A stretch of 64,000 nucleotides of DNA, from NCBI RefSeq assembly GCF_000382425.1, contig NZ_KB908295.1, positions 1-64,000 on the forward strand. Reading direction: 5' to 3'. Of this stretch, positions 28,834 to 38,135 are shown in pieces. Under the pieces are notes generated by a model. The model was not told the DNA's origin. It did no database searches and was given only the letters and a program-made list of their open reading frames with translations. Each line of letters opens with the position of its first letter. Position 1 is the first letter of the stretch. The position numbers and the translations under genes are program-made. The DNA comes from Empedobacter brevis NBRC 14943 = ATCC 43319. Lineage in GTDB: Bacteria; Bacteroidota; Bacteroidia; Flavobacteriales; Weeksellaceae.

Positions 28834-30288
28834 ATGAGTAGTATAAAACAAAATCCAACGCCGCTAGATTTTGAAAAAGAAGATGAACAATTTCGGACTG
28901 AAGTTGCAACAATGGATAGAAAAGGAACTAGAAAATGGGTATATGCAAAGAAGCCTTCGGGTAGGTATACCAACTATCGTACAATTGTTTCTTCGATTTT
29001 ATTGGTTTTATTAATTGTTTTACCATTTATAAAATTACCAAATGGCAATCCGGTATTTAAAATTGATGTTTTTCATACCAACTTTATCTTATTTGGATAC
29101 CCTTTTTTTACAACAGATTTTTTCTTACTTGCATTTGGAATGATTGTAAGTGTTGTTTCTATTATAATTTTTACAACTGTTTATGGTAGATTATTTTGTG
29201 GATGGTTGTGTCCTCAAACAATTTTTATGGAAAGTGTTTTTAGAAAAATTGAATATTGGATAGAAGGAGATCGAAGCAAACAAATTCGCTTGGACAAGCA
29301 AGAATGGAACGAGGAAAAGATTTTAAAGAGAGGAGGGAAGTGGACAGTGTTCTACCTTATTTCTTTTTTCTTTTCAAATATACTGTTGTCGTATTTGATT
29401 GGAATGGACGAATTAATAAAAGCTATTCAGGAAGGGCCGTCTGAACATGCCGGATTATTTTTGGGGTTGTTTATTTTTAGCGTTTTATTTTATTTTGTTT
29501 TTGCTTGGTTTCGTGAGCAGGTTTGTACGTTGGTTTGCCCTTACGGAAGATTACAAGGTGTTTTAATTGATAAAAAAACAATTCAGGTTGCCTATGATTT
29601 TCCAAGAGGAGAAGGAGTGAACGGACGTTCTAAATTTAGAAAGAATGAAGACCGTAAAGCAGAAGGAAAAGGAGATTGTATAGATTGCGGGCAATGTATA
29701 GCCGTTTGTCCAACCGGAATTGATATTAGAAATGGCTCTCAGTTAGAATGTGTAAACTGTACGGCTTGTATGGATGCTTGTGACGAAATTATGACAAAAA
29801 TAAATCTTCCCACTGGTCTTATTCGTTATGCTTCTGAAGAGAATATAGAACAAGGAAAGTCATTCAAAATAACAGCAAGATTAATGGCGTTTACTTTTGT
29901 TTTAATTGGAATGTTAGCCGCAATGACCATCTTTTTATTCAATAGAAGTGAAGTTGAAGTGAAGTTTCTACAGGTTCCAGGAAAGGATTATGTGGTAGAA
30001 GGAGATTACATCATCAATACAATGCAGTATAGTTTGATGAATAAAACAAATAAACCGTATAAATTGGTTGTAAATGTAAATGGATTTAAAGGAGGAAAAA
30101 CGGTATTGCTGGTAGAGCCAACGAAATACATACAAATAGATGAAGGAGAATTAAAGCAAGGTTTAATCGATATTAAAATTCCTAAAAGTGAACTGAAGTC
30201 ATATAAAGTTCCTGTTATTTTAGAGTTAGAAGATTTGAAAGGAAAAACAATCGATCATTATACGATAAGTTTTATGGCGCCTTTCTAG
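28834..30288 (+). CDS. ccoG: Cytochrome c oxidase accessory protein CcoG
   Basis: The ATG at 28834 is preferred over an in-frame GTG at 28825, giving 484 residues. CcoG (FixG/RdxA) is a membrane iron-sulphur protein needed for copper delivery to cbb3 oxidase. It shows several transmembrane helices and the conserved FCGWLCPQTIFMESVFRKIE and CTLVCPYGRLQGVLIDKKT segments. A double 4Fe-4S ferredoxin domain follows (CIDCGQCIAVCPTGIDIRNG, then CVNCTACMDACD). The C-terminal Ig-like domain is periplasmic. No ccoNOP genes are in the window, so it stands apart from its usual partners. Confidence 0.93.
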   Translation: MSSIKQNPTPLDFEKEDEQFRTEVATMDRKGTRKWVYAKKPSGRYTNYRTIVSSILLVLLIVLPFIKLPNGNPVFKIDVFHTNFILFGYPFFTTDFFLLAFGMIVSVVSIIIFTTVYGRLFCGWLCPQTIFMESVFRKIEYWIEGDRSKQIRLDKQEWNEEKILKRGGKWTVFYLISFFFSNILLSYLIGMDELIKAIQEGPSEHAGLFLGLFIFSVLFYFVFAWFREQVCTLVCPYGRLQGVLIDKKTIQVAYDFPRGEGVNGRSKFRKNEDRKAEGKGDCIDCGQCIAVCPTGIDIRNGSQLECVNCTACMDACDEIMTKINLPTGLIRYASEENIEQGKSFKITARLMAFTFVLIGMLAAMTIFLFNRSEVEVKFLQVPGKDYVVEGDYIINTMQYSLMNKTNKPYKLVVNVNGFKGGKTVLLVEPTKYIQIDEGELKQGLIDIKIPKSELKSYKVPVILELEDLKGKTIDHYTISFMAPF

Positions 30289-30295
30289 TTGAATC

Positions 30296-30327
30296 AAAAA
30301 ACGTCTTGCATTTCGCAAGACGTTTTT
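30296..30327. terminator. Terminator between ccoG and the HopJ-family gene
   Basis: A perfect stem AAAAAACGTCTTGC/GCAAGACGTTTTT with loop ATTTC can act on both converging genes. Confidence 0.88.
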
Positions 30328-30328
30328 A

Positions 30329-30652
30329 TTATTTTTTCTTCAAAACCTCATTTTCAAATTTTACACCTTCCCATCCGTGTTCCATAAATTGACGAATGTT
30401 ATTGTGATCTGTTCCTTCAGGTGTTGCCAAAACAGCTTGATAATGTTCAGCAAATAATTTTAACGTATCTTCTTTGGAAAAATTATTCAATTTAGCAAAG
30501 GCAAATACTTTTGCACTTCCTTGATTTTGATCTGCTGTATTTTCTTGATCGCCATTTACAAAAGAAGAAGGATTATAAAAATAATTTTCTTCTATATAAT
30601 GTATAACAGCTGCGAAATTTGCCTTGTTTTGGTGTACTTTTTCTAAAATCAT
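30329..30652 (-). CDS. HopJ-family small protein
   Basis: This 107-residue protein of the HopJ family (named after a Pseudomonas type III effector) has the typical VIHYIEENYFYNPSSFVNG, NQGSAKVFAFAKLN and EDTLKLFAEHYQAVLATPEG. Homologues are widespread in free-living bacteria without type III secretion, so the effector name is misleading here. It is probably a cytoplasmic housekeeping protein of unknown role. It has its own consensus promoter upstream and no co-directional partner. Confidence 0.85.
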   Translation of the reverse strand: MILEKVHQNKANFAAVIHYIEENYFYNPSSFVNGDQENTADQNQGSAKVFAFAKLNNFSKEDTLKLFAEHYQAVLATPEGTDHNNIRQFMEHGWEGVKFENEVLKKK

Positions 30653-30665
30653 TTTATCTTTTTGT

Positions 30666-30693
30666 CAAAAATATGAACTTATTTTTAATACAA
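30666..30693 (-). promoter_or_regulatory. Promoter TTG-N17-TATTTTTG of the HopJ-family gene
   Basis: Read on the minus strand, TTG (30693-30691), a 17-base spacer and TATTTTTG (30673-30666) match the consensus. It ends 14 bases before the ATG at 30652. Confidence 0.68.
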
Positions 30694-30809
30694 TAAATCA
30701 TTAACTCTGTTAATTCTTTTTCGTCTAAAAATACTTAACGAATGTTTAACAACTTTCTGTAAATTAATTGATTAGATTTATGATAATAAACCAATTAAAA
30801 CTATTATTT

Positions 30810-31130
30810 ATGTTTGAAAAAAGGCAATTTAATTATGAAACTTCTAGCGTCGCACTAAAAGAGCTGGCAGAAAAAGGATACCAAGAAGATTTTAATTTAT
30901 TGGAAAGTGATTTGATCGATCATCCCCATGATTTTAGAATTATTTATATCTATCGTTACGAAGGTAATTCCAATCCCGAAGATGAATCAAGTGTTTATGG
31001 AATTGAAAAAATTTCTACAGGAGAAAAAGGTGTTTTGGTTGCAGGTAATTTAGGATTTGTTCAGACTAATTTGGCTTCAATACTTATTCAGCTAGAAATT
31101 GAAGGTAGGCAAACCATTTTGAAAAACTAA
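30810..31130 (+). CDS. Conserved small protein, paralogue of the gene at 42601
   Basis: From the ATG at 30810 (MFEKRQFNYETSS) the product has 106 residues; the frame opens further upstream at 30768. It shares a clear pattern with the product at 42601-42906. Both have YxTxSxALxELxExGY near the N-terminus, then [18 protein letters not shown], a KGVxVxGNL segment and a C-terminal LxxLEIxxR. It is an acidic cytoplasmic protein. Related proteins are common in Flavobacteriia, sometimes with misleading enzyme names; I see no catalytic motif. A T-run hairpin follows. Confidence 0.72.
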   Translation: MFEKRQFNYETSSVALKELAEKGYQEDFNLLESDLIDHPHDFRIIYIYRYEGNSNPEDESSVYGIEKISTGEKGVLVAGNLGFVQTNLASILIQLEIEGRQTILKN

Positions 31131-31175
31131 ATTTGAAGCGAATGAAGCAATTTCTAAACATTATCATTAAAATTT

Positions 31176-31213
31176 AAAAAAGCGTTACCAAAAAATGGAT
31201 GACGCTTTTTTTA
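31176..31213 (+). terminator. Terminator after the 106-residue protein
   Basis: AAAAAAGCGT (31176-31185) pairs with ACGCTTTTTT (31202-31211), with a partly paired inner segment and a trailing T-run. Confidence 0.65.
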
Positions 31214-31251
31214 TTATTTCCGAAGAAATAATAAATTCTTTTTTTTAAAAC

Positions 31252-31443
31252 TTATTCTTCCTCTATTTCGAGTAATAATTTATATTCAGTAAAACGATGT
31301 TCACGGATGGGACGTATAAAAGGTTCTGTTTTGAAGTGTAAAAGTAAGCATGGGCTAATATTTTTATATTTTGTCACAAATTCGTACGAAATCAACTCAC
31401 CATTCTTTATTCGTTGCTTTATTTTATTATGATAAGGATACAT
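31252..31443 (-). CDS. Small conserved protein of unknown function
   Basis: The ATG at 31443 gives 63 residues beginning MYPYHNKIKQRIKNGELISY. An upstream extension to 31506 overlaps the NTPase gene and looks non-coding. The sequence is basic, with YKNISPCLLLHFKTEP and IRPIREHRFTEYK. It lies 46 bases downstream of the NTPase in the same orientation, so the two may be co-transcribed. No domain was recognised. Confidence 0.6.
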   Translation of the reverse strand: MYPYHNKIKQRIKNGELISYEFVTKYKNISPCLLLHFKTEPFIRPIREHRFTEYKLLLEIEEE

Positions 31444-31489
31444 GTTTCGTTTTTTAAAAAATCGAAAACAAAGGTATTGAAACATTACA

Positions 31490-32041
31490 CTATTCGGAAG
31501 ACTCAATTGAGTTAAATATAAATTTTATTCGATTTTCAACTGAATCTTTTGGAATTTCTAAGACAGTATATTTTAAGTTTTCATAAGTTTCTTTCATGCT
31601 GGAAAAGGTTTTTTCAGCTTCTTTCCAAGTTTGTTTACGTTCTGTATCGGTTTCATAAATTTCCATCCAGGGAGGAAGAATAAAAACCAAAAGGTTGTAT
31701 CTTAAACTTTCTGCAAAAGTTTTCTTTTCTAGTGTTATCGGTAAATTTTCCATGTTGAAATAACATAAAGCATCCGGAATTCCTCTATCAAAAAAAATGG
31801 GGTGTTCATTTGAAAGTCCCACAGATTTTTGATAGGAGTTGATGGAAGCTTCCAGCATCAAATTGGCATAAAGTGATTTGTTTTTCCATGGAAGTCCATC
31901 ACCGTTTACTCGTGATTGTTCTTTTATAATTTGGCGTGCGTCTTCTTGAATAACAGGAAATCCATAAAAGGTTAATTTATTGATCAATGTCGTTTTCCCC
32001 ACGCCGGGTCCTCCAGTAAGAATATATTTTTTATTGTTCAT
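31490..32041 (-). CDS. Predicted AAA-type NTPase/kinase
   Basis: This 183-residue cytoplasmic protein begins with a P-loop, GGPGVGKTTLI (residues 10-20), as in the AAA_28 group of small predicted ATPases/kinases related to the NadR kinase domain. A later segment, HPIFFDRGIPDALCY, is the usual Walker-B-like DRG motif of this group. The substrate is unknown. The start ATG is 40 bases from the divergent barstar gene. Confidence 0.8.
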   Translation of the reverse strand: MNNKKYILTGGPGVGKTTLINKLTFYGFPVIQEDARQIIKEQSRVNGDGLPWKNKSLYANLMLEASINSYQKSVGLSNEHPIFFDRGIPDALCYFNMENLPITLEKKTFAESLRYNLLVFILPPWMEIYETDTERKQTWKEAEKTFSSMKETYENLKYTVLEIPKDSVENRIKFIFNSIESSE

Positions 32042-32081
32042 AAGCTGATAATTTTCTAATTTTAGATTGTATTGATAAAAG

Positions 32082-32474
32082 ATGAAAAAGGAAATTACAA
32101 TCGACGGAAACAGGATTTATGATAAAAAGAGTTTTTATGAAGAAATAAACCGTGTTTTTATGTACAACGAAGAGTGGAAATTAGGAGAAAGTTTAGATGC
32201 TTTAGACGATTTATTTTATGGAGGGTTTGGTTGTGTAAAAGTAAATGAGGAAGTCCGATTGATTTGGAAAAACTTTAAAGAGAACCAACAATTATTTGGT
32301 TATGATTTTACCTTAAATTTTTACCGGGAAAAACTTCAAAACCCGCAAATGTTTGATTCAAAACTTATCGAAAAAAGACTGAAAGAACTTGAAGAAGGAA
32401 AAGGAATGACTTACTTTGACATGATCCTTGCGATTATTTCCGAACACCCTACGATTGAATTGGTAAAAAAGTAA
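32082..32474 (+). CDS. Barstar-family ribonuclease inhibitor
   Basis: This 130-residue protein matches the barstar family: IDGNRIYDKKSFYEEINRVF, then WKLGESLDALDDLFYGGFG (about residues 32-50), the conserved inhibitory segment that binds the barnase active site. A helical C-terminal extension of about 50 residues follows. Barstar proteins neutralise barnase-type RNases. No RNase partner is encoded nearby, so it is either an orphan immunity protein or regulates a chromosomal RNase elsewhere. Confidence 0.86.
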   Translation: MKKEITIDGNRIYDKKSFYEEINRVFMYNEEWKLGESLDALDDLFYGGFGCVKVNEEVRLIWKNFKENQQLFGYDFTLNFYREKLQNPQMFDSKLIEKRLKELEEGKGMTYFDMILAIISEHPTIELVKK

Positions 32475-32536
32475 ATACTACTACTTCAAATCAAATTTAG
32501 GCATTATAAGATATAACTTATATATAAATTATCTAA

Positions 32537-32576
32537 AAAAATCAGGTTAAAGAATTCTTTAACCTGATTTTTTTTG
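32537..32576. terminator. Bidirectional terminator between barstar and SPOR genes
   Basis: An 18-bp perfect palindrome centred on GAATTC (32552-32557), reading ATCAGGTTAAAG on the left arm, is flanked by A- and T-runs. Confidence 0.88.
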
Positions 32577-32609
32577 CTTGTTTGGTAAAAGCAAGTACAT
32601 TTTTTACCA

Positions 32610-33098
32610 CTATTTTGCTTTTCTACATAACACCTTAAATGGAATAGAAAATGCGCTATTGTATTTTGATTTTAAGCGACGAATATCTTTAGAAGCAGAT
32701 GCTCTGGTAAAATAATCACCTACCAGGACACGGTAATCAGGAGAGTAATAAACCGTTTGGGCAGATAAATCAGGATAAGAACGTGTAAATTCATTTCTCA
32801 CCTTATCAGCATCTTTTCTGTCTTTAGAATAATAAATCTGAATTTTGAAACCATTGACTTGCGGACTTCCTGCACACGGATCGTTGGATTGTACAACTAT
32901 TTTTTTCTCTGTATTTTTTTTGACAGGAGCTGTATATGTACAGACAGCATCTTCTTTTGCTTTTAGTACCATATTTATTCTGCTATCAATTTCCATATTC
33001 AATGTACCATTGTTAATAATCTGAACAGTATCAATTTTATCTTGTGCAAAAGCATAAGTTGAAAAAGTGATCATGAATAAAAAGATAATTTTTTTCAT
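32610..33098 (-). CDS. Secreted SPOR-domain protein
   Basis: This 162-residue protein has a signal peptide ending at FAQ (about residue 19), a variable linker of about 60 residues, and a C-terminal SPOR domain. The latter shows VNGFKIQIYYSKDRKDADKV, then YPDLSAQTVYYSPDYRVLVG and FTRASASKDIRRLKSKY. SPOR domains bind denuded peptidoglycan at division sites. The small secreted layout is common in Bacteroidota. A TATATTTG -7 element lies 20 bases upstream. Confidence 0.85.
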   Translation of the reverse strand: MKKIIFLFMITFSTYAFAQDKIDTVQIINNGTLNMEIDSRINMVLKAKEDAVCTYTAPVKKNTEKKIVVQSNDPCAGSPQVNGFKIQIYYSKDRKDADKVRNEFTRSYPDLSAQTVYYSPDYRVLVGDYFTRASASKDIRRLKSKYNSAFSIPFKVLCRKAK

Positions 33099-33117
33099 AG
33101 GATGAAATTAATTTGTG

Positions 33118-33125
33118 CAAATATA
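33118..33125 (-). promoter_or_regulatory. -7 element TATATTTG of the SPOR gene
   Basis: An exact TAnnTTTG match on the minus strand lies 20 bases before the ATG at 33098. No -33 TTG is seen at the right spacing. Confidence 0.5.
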
Positions 33126-33498
33126 CTTCTTACAATTAAGTTATTAAATTTTATAACCTTTTATTTTCCTACAACGAATATTGTTCCAATTTAACTCAAT
33201 TCAAAAGAAAAGAATCTCTATGAAGGAGTTTGATTGACAGTTTAGAATAAAATCTACTTTAATTATTTTTCAAATTATGTTAAATAGATTTTTTTGAATA
33301 AATCAGAATAAATAAATATTATATATGAGTCTATATTTTTTAACAATTAATTTAGAAACGTTTTAAATTAAGCTGAATGACAAAGTTCAGTATGTAAACT
33401 TTATGATTTTATTAAGTATTGAAGCTATTTTTGCTGTTAGTTAAGTGTTCAAATAAAAACGAGTTAAAAGAAACAACGAACTGAGATTATTTAAGTAA
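33126..33498. other. act operon leader region
   Basis: About 370 bases of AT-rich sequence between divergent genes. I see no open frame of interest and no hairpin with a T-run. It contains TATTTTTG at 33426-33433, which probably drives actA and would give an untranslated leader of about 60 bases. Confidence 0.5.
33426..33433 (+). promoter_or_regulatory. -7 element TATTTTTG of the act operon
   Basis: An exact TAnnTTTG match lies 65 bases before the actA ATG. No consensus -33 TTG is present at 17-22 bases. Confidence 0.5.
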
Positions 33499-34917
33499 AT
33501 GAAGGCAAGATTTCTAAAAAGAATACGTTTATGGAGCTGCGCGATAATACTATCGACGTTCTCCCTAGCAAATGCCCAAGATGCAGGAAAAGGTTACGAA
33601 TTATTCGAAGCCAACTGTACTGCATGTCACCAGATTGATGGTAAATTAATTGGGCCGGAATTACGTAATGTTGAGAAACGCGTACAAGAAGAAGCTGGAC
33701 TTGGAAAAGAGTGGTTACACGCTTGGATTAAGGACAACAAAGCTTTGCGTGAATCAGGAGATGCGTATGCAAACAAAATTTATGCTGATTACAATAACAC
33801 TGAAATGTTAGCTTTCCCTAACTTATCAGAAGGTGATATTGATAATATTTTAGCATATACAGCTGATCCTGATGCAGGAGTTAAGGCTTTTGAAGAAGCT
33901 AAAGCTGCGAAAAAGAAAGAAGCCGCTGCGAAAAAAGCTGCTGAGGCTGCACAAGGAGGTGGAGCTAATTCAGGAGTAATTGCAGTAGGTTTTGTTGTTT
34001 TAGCGGTATTATTATTGTGGATCTTGGTTCGCGTTAATGCATTAGTTAAAGCGACAGCTACAGAGGAATTAAATGCAGAAACTGAAAGAGTAGCTTTTTC
34101 TTTTGCTGAATTCTTTCAGAAATACCAAAAAGTTGGAACAGTTGCAATTGCTGTATTAGCATTCTTTGCATTGTATAATGTTTATTGGGGATTAATGGGA
34201 ATTGGTGTTGATAAAGGTTATGAACCGGAACAACCAATTTATTTCTCTCACAAAGTACACGCAGGTGTTCAGGGGATTGACTGTCAGTACTGTCACAGTT
34301 CTGCTAAATATGGTAAAGTATCAGGAATTCCTTCTCCAAACGTATGTATGAATTGTCACAAAACAATCAAAGAATACAAAGGAGATTATTTCGAAGAAGA
34401 ATTGATTACTTCAGGTAAATTTGCGGATGAAGATGCAGTAAAAACATTCTATACAGGAGAAATCCAAAAAATGTATAAAGCTATCGGATGGAATCCGGAA
34501 ACGAATAAATACGATGGTCCACAAAAACCAATCGAATGGGTACGTATCCATAATATGCCAGATTTCGTATTCTTTAGCCATGCTCAACACGTTGTAGCTG
34601 GAGAAAAAGCGATCAAAAAAGCAATTAAAGAAGGAACTATTCCAAATGCTAAAGAATTGAACATTGGATCAGGAGACCAGGTTTGTTTTGCATGTCACGG
34701 ACGTGTAGATGAAATGAACGAAGTTAAAATGGCGAATGATTTCACAATGGGATGGTGTATCGAATGTCACAGAACTACTGAGGTAGATATGGACAACGAG
34801 TATAACAAAGAATATTACGCAGAACTACACGAGAAATTGAAAAAACAGTACGGTGACGCAACTAAGATTACAGTTGATGCTATCGGAGGTTTAGAGTGTG
34901 GTAAATGTCATTATTAA
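33499..34917 (+). CDS. actA: ActA, multihaem cytochrome c of alternative complex III
   Basis: This is 472 residues with six CxxCH haem sites. One (CTACH, residue 40) lies in an N-terminal monohaem domain after a signal sequence, and five (CQYCH, CMNCH, CFACH, CIECH, CGKCH) are in the C-terminal periplasmic part. Two membrane helices lie between, at about 157-177 and 213-235, separated by an Ala/Lys-rich linker. ActA carries electrons from the quinol site toward terminal oxidases. It is the first gene of a six-gene operon. Confidence 0.93.
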   Translation: MKARFLKRIRLWSCAIILSTFSLANAQDAGKGYELFEANCTACHQIDGKLIGPELRNVEKRVQEEAGLGKEWLHAWIKDNKALRESGDAYANKIYADYNNTEMLAFPNLSEGDIDNILAYTADPDAGVKAFEEAKAAKKKEAAAKKAAEAAQGGGANSGVIAVGFVVLAVLLLWILVRVNALVKATATEELNAETERVAFSFAEFFQKYQKVGTVAIAVLAFFALYNVYWGLMGIGVDKGYEPEQPIYFSHKVHAGVQGIDCQYCHSSAKYGKVSGIPSPNVCMNCHKTIKEYKGDYFEEELITSGKFADEDAVKTFYTGEIQKMYKAIGWNPETNKYDGPQKPIEWVRIHNMPDFVFFSHAQHVVAGEKAIKKAIKEGTIPNAKELNIGSGDQVCFACHGRVDEMNEVKMANDFTMGWCIECHRTTEVDMDNEYNKEYYAELHEKLKKQYGDATKITVDAIGGLECGKCHY

Positions 34918-34939
34918 TATAAAAAAGAGAGGAGTATAA

Positions 34940-37900
34940 ATGGCTTCGAAGAAAAATTACTGGAAAAGTTTTGAGGAGTTAACTGACAATACATTAAATG
35001 AAAAGTTAACTACCAATGAATTTGCAGAAGAAATTCCCGTAGATAATTTCTTAGGGAATGATAACGCCATGGAGAATAGTCAAACTTCACGACGTGACTT
35101 TTTGAAGATTTTAGGGTTCAGTACAGCTGCTGTTACTTTAGCAGCGTGTGAAGCTCCAATCGTAAAATCTGTTCCTTATGTAGTGAAACCGGAAAATATA
35201 ATGCCTGGTGTACCTACTTACTACGCATCTACAGTTTTTGATGGTTACGATTATGCAAACGTATTAGTACGTACAAGAGAAGGTCGTCCTATCCGTATCG
35301 ATGCAAATAAAGGAGCACAATATTATGGTTCTACAAATGCTCGTGTTCAAGCATCTGTATTATCATTATACGATTCTGATAAAATAAAAGCACCATTAAC
35401 AAATGGTGGGAACAATTTCAAAGCAACATCTTGGAAAGAAATTGATGCACGTGTTTCTAAAGCATTAGCATCAGTAGGAGGGAAAAAGGTTGTCATTTTA
35501 ACACCATCTTTACCTTCTCCAACAACGAAAAAGTTGATTGCTGAGTTTGCAACAAAATATCCAACAACTCAACACGTAGTATATGATGCAATTTCTTATT
35601 CGAATGCATTAGATGCGGCACAAGAGGTGTATGGGAAAAGAGAATTACCATTCTATGATCTTAAAAATTCTGAATTAGTTGTTTCGTTCAACGCAGATTT
35701 CTTAGGAGATTACAATGGTGGTGGAATGGAAGGTGACTATGGTATTGCTCGTAAACCAGGAGCAAATATGATGCGTCATATCCAGGTTGAATCTGTTTTA
35801 TCTTTAACTGGTGCTAACGCTGATACACGTTATCCGTTAAAACCTACTGATACAGAAAAAGTTTTAGCTGAAGTTTACCAAGGATTAACAGGAGGAACTC
35901 CTGCGTCTAAAGAAGCAAAAGCAATTGTAGCTGAATTAAAAGCGAAAGGAACAAAAGCAGTTGTAATGGCTGATGGTTCTAAAGAAGCATACGCAATTGC
36001 ATTTGCAATTAACCAATTATTAGGTTCTGCTGCGATTACTGGTAAAGCTGTATTATTAAAAGAATCTAACGATGCAACTTTTAAACAATTTGTTGCTGAG
36101 GCAAAAGCTGGACAAGTAGGTGTTTTATTAAACTTCCAAACGAATCCGGTTTACAATGCTAAAAATTCGAAAGATATTGAAGTAGCTTTCAAAAACATTG
36201 GACTTAAAGTTGGTTTAGTTGAAAAACTAGATGAAACAGCATCATTAATGGATGTTATTGCTCCGGTTACTCATGGTTTAGAGTCTTGGAATGATTTCAA
36301 CCCATTAACAGGAGTATACTCATTACAACAACCAACAATCCCTCGTATTTTTGATTCTCGTCAATTTCAGGATTCGTTAATTGCTTGGATGACCGGAGTT
36401 ACTAAAGTGACTGAGGTTGAAGATCCAAATGACCCTATTATGGTCATGGCGGTTTCTGCAACAAGACAAAAAGTTTCTCCATTCTATTTATATGTAAAAC
36501 AAAACTGGGAAACAGCTATTTTACCAAAATTAGGTGTAGATTTCAATAAAGCATTATACAATGGTTATAATGAAGCTGCTGAAACATCCGCATTTACGGC
36601 TAATACTGGTGCTGCTTCTGCTGCTGTAGCTAAATTAGCTGCTGCTAAACCAACAGAATGGGAAATCCAATTCTATTCTAAATCTGGTTTAGGAGATGGT
36701 ACACAAGCGAACAACCCTTGGTTACAAGAATTACCAGATCCTATAACGCGTAACTCTTGGGATAACTATTTAACAGTTAACCCGAATGATGCTGAGAAAT
36801 TAGGAATCAAAATTCAAGATAACTACAATGTGACTAATGGTAGAATGCAATTTGACGGTGAGTATGTAAACTTAACTGTGAATGGAACTGTTTTAGAAAA
36901 TGTTCCTGTATTCATTCAACCGGGTCAGGCCATTGGAACTGTAGGTTTAGCTTTCGGTTATGGTCGTACTAAAGCTGGTAAAGTTGCAAATAATGTAGGG
37001 GTGAATGCGTACGCATTGTATGCTGGAAATGTAGGTGCATCAAATGTTAAGATTGAAAAATCTTCTCGTTCTGATAAACATGAGTTTGCGAATATGCAAC
37101 AACAACCAACATTAATGGGACGTTATGAAATAGCAAGAGAGGTATCTTTAGCAGATTTCATCAATACAGACCGTGAAGAATGGAATCCTGTTGCGAAAAT
37201 GCCAACATGGAGAGGAGATTCTCCAATGGGTGAAGTAGATTTATGGGCTAGTTTTGATCGTTCAACAGGACCTCATTTCAATTTAACAATTGATATGAAT
37301 GCTTGTACCGGATGTGGAGCATGTGTTATAGCCTGTCAAGCAGAAAATAATGTGCCAACTGTAGGGAAAGAGCAAATGCGTATGTCTAGAGATATGTATT
37401 GGTTAAGAATTGACCGTTACTACTCTGATGTTACTTACAATGATCCAGAAGGAAAATTAACTCAAAAAGTTGCGTTAGAATCTGATCCAGATAACGAACC
37501 ACAACAATATACACGTTTAATTAAGCCAGAAGCTGAAAATCCAGATGTGATTTTCCAACCAATGATGTGTCAACATTGTAACCACGCGCCTTGTGAAACT
37601 GTATGTCCGGTTGGAGCTACATCTCACGGTCGCCAAGGTCAAAATATGATGGCATACAACCGTTGTGTTGGTACTCGTTACTGTGCAAATAACTGTCCTT
37701 ATAAAGTACGTCGTTTCAACTGGTTCAACTGGGCGAATAATGACAAATACGATTTCCACATGAACAATGATTTAGGTCGTATGGTACTTAATCCAGATGT
37801 TGTTGTACGTACGCGAGGAGTAATTGAGAAATGTTCATTCTGTATTCAAGCAACTCAAGCAACAATCCTAAAAGCTAAGAAAGAAAACAGAGCTGTTAGA

Positions 37901-38101
37901 GATGAAGAATTTATGGATGCTTGTGCTTGTGCTGCAGCTTGTGGAACAGGAGCTATGAAATTTGGGGATATCAATGATGATAAATCTGAAGTAAGAAAAG
38001 TATCGAAAGATAAACGTTCTTATGTTTTATTAGAAGAGATTGGAACTAAACCAAATGTTATCTATCAAGTAAAAGTTAGAAACAGAAAAGAACAAGCTTA
38101 A
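34940..38101 (+). CDS. actB: ActB, iron-sulphur subunit of alternative complex III
   Basis: This 1053-residue protein has an internal Tat-like signal, SRRDFLKILGFSTAAVTLAAC (about residues 50-70), with a lipobox-like cysteine at its end. A long molybdopterin-oxidoreductase-like domain that does not need Mo in this complex follows. The C-terminal ferredoxin domain has four cysteine clusters (CTGCGACVIACQ, CQHCNHAPCETVCPVG, CVGTRYCANNCPYK, CSFCIQ with CACAAACGTG). It starts 22 bases after actA and is preceded by GAGAGGAG, an unusually good Shine-Dalgarno for this phylum. Confidence 0.93.
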   Translation: MASKKNYWKSFEELTDNTLNEKLTTNEFAEEIPVDNFLGNDNAMENSQTSRRDFLKILGFSTAAVTLAACEAPIVKSVPYVVKPENIMPGVPTYYASTVFDGYDYANVLVRTREGRPIRIDANKGAQYYGSTNARVQASVLSLYDSDKIKAPLTNGGNNFKATSWKEIDARVSKALASVGGKKVVILTPSLPSPTTKKLIAEFATKYPTTQHVVYDAISYSNALDAAQEVYGKRELPFYDLKNSELVVSFNADFLGDYNGGGMEGDYGIARKPGANMMRHIQVESVLSLTGANADTRYPLKPTDTEKVLAEVYQGLTGGTPASKEAKAIVAELKAKGTKAVVMADGSKEAYAIAFAINQLLGSAAITGKAVLLKESNDATFKQFVAEAKAGQVGVLLNFQTNPVYNAKNSKDIEVAFKNIGLKVGLVEKLDETASLMDVIAPVTHGLESWNDFNPLTGVYSLQQPTIPRIFDSRQFQDSLIAWMTGVTKVTEVEDPNDPIMVMAVSATRQKVSPFYLYVKQNWETAILPKLGVDFNKALYNGYNEAAETSAFTANTGAASAAVAKLAAAKPTEWEIQFYSKSGLGDGTQANNPWLQELPDPITRNSWDNYLTVNPNDAEKLGIKIQDNYNVTNGRMQFDGEYVNLTVNGTVLENVPVFIQPGQAIGTVGLAFGYGRTKAGKVANNVGVNAYALYAGNVGASNVKIEKSSRSDKHEFANMQQQPTLMGRYEIAREVSLADFINTDREEWNPVAKMPTWRGDSPMGEVDLWASFDRSTGPHFNLTIDMNACTGCGACVIACQAENNVPTVGKEQMRMSRDMYWLRIDRYYSDVTYNDPEGKLTQKVALESDPDNEPQQYTRLIKPEAENPDVIFQPMMCQHCNHAPCETVCPVGATSHGRQGQNMMAYNRCVGTRYCANNCPYKVRRFNWFNWANNDKYDFHMNNDLGRMVLNPDVVVRTRGVIEKCSFCIQATQATILKAKKENRAVRDEEFMDACACAAACGTGAMKFGDINDDKSEVRKVSKDKRSYVLLEEIGTKPNVIYQVKVRNRKEQA

Positions 38102-38135
38102 TTAAATTAATAAAGAATTAATAAGGTAAACAAAT

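Noticed and set aside
30329-30652. Type III secretion effector (HopJ)
   Set aside because: The family name comes from a plant pathogen. No type III secretion genes are present and homologues are general housekeeping proteins.
33126-33498. Riboswitch or small RNA in the act leader
   Set aside because: No stable hairpin set or known aptamer pattern was seen; the sequence is merely AT-rich.
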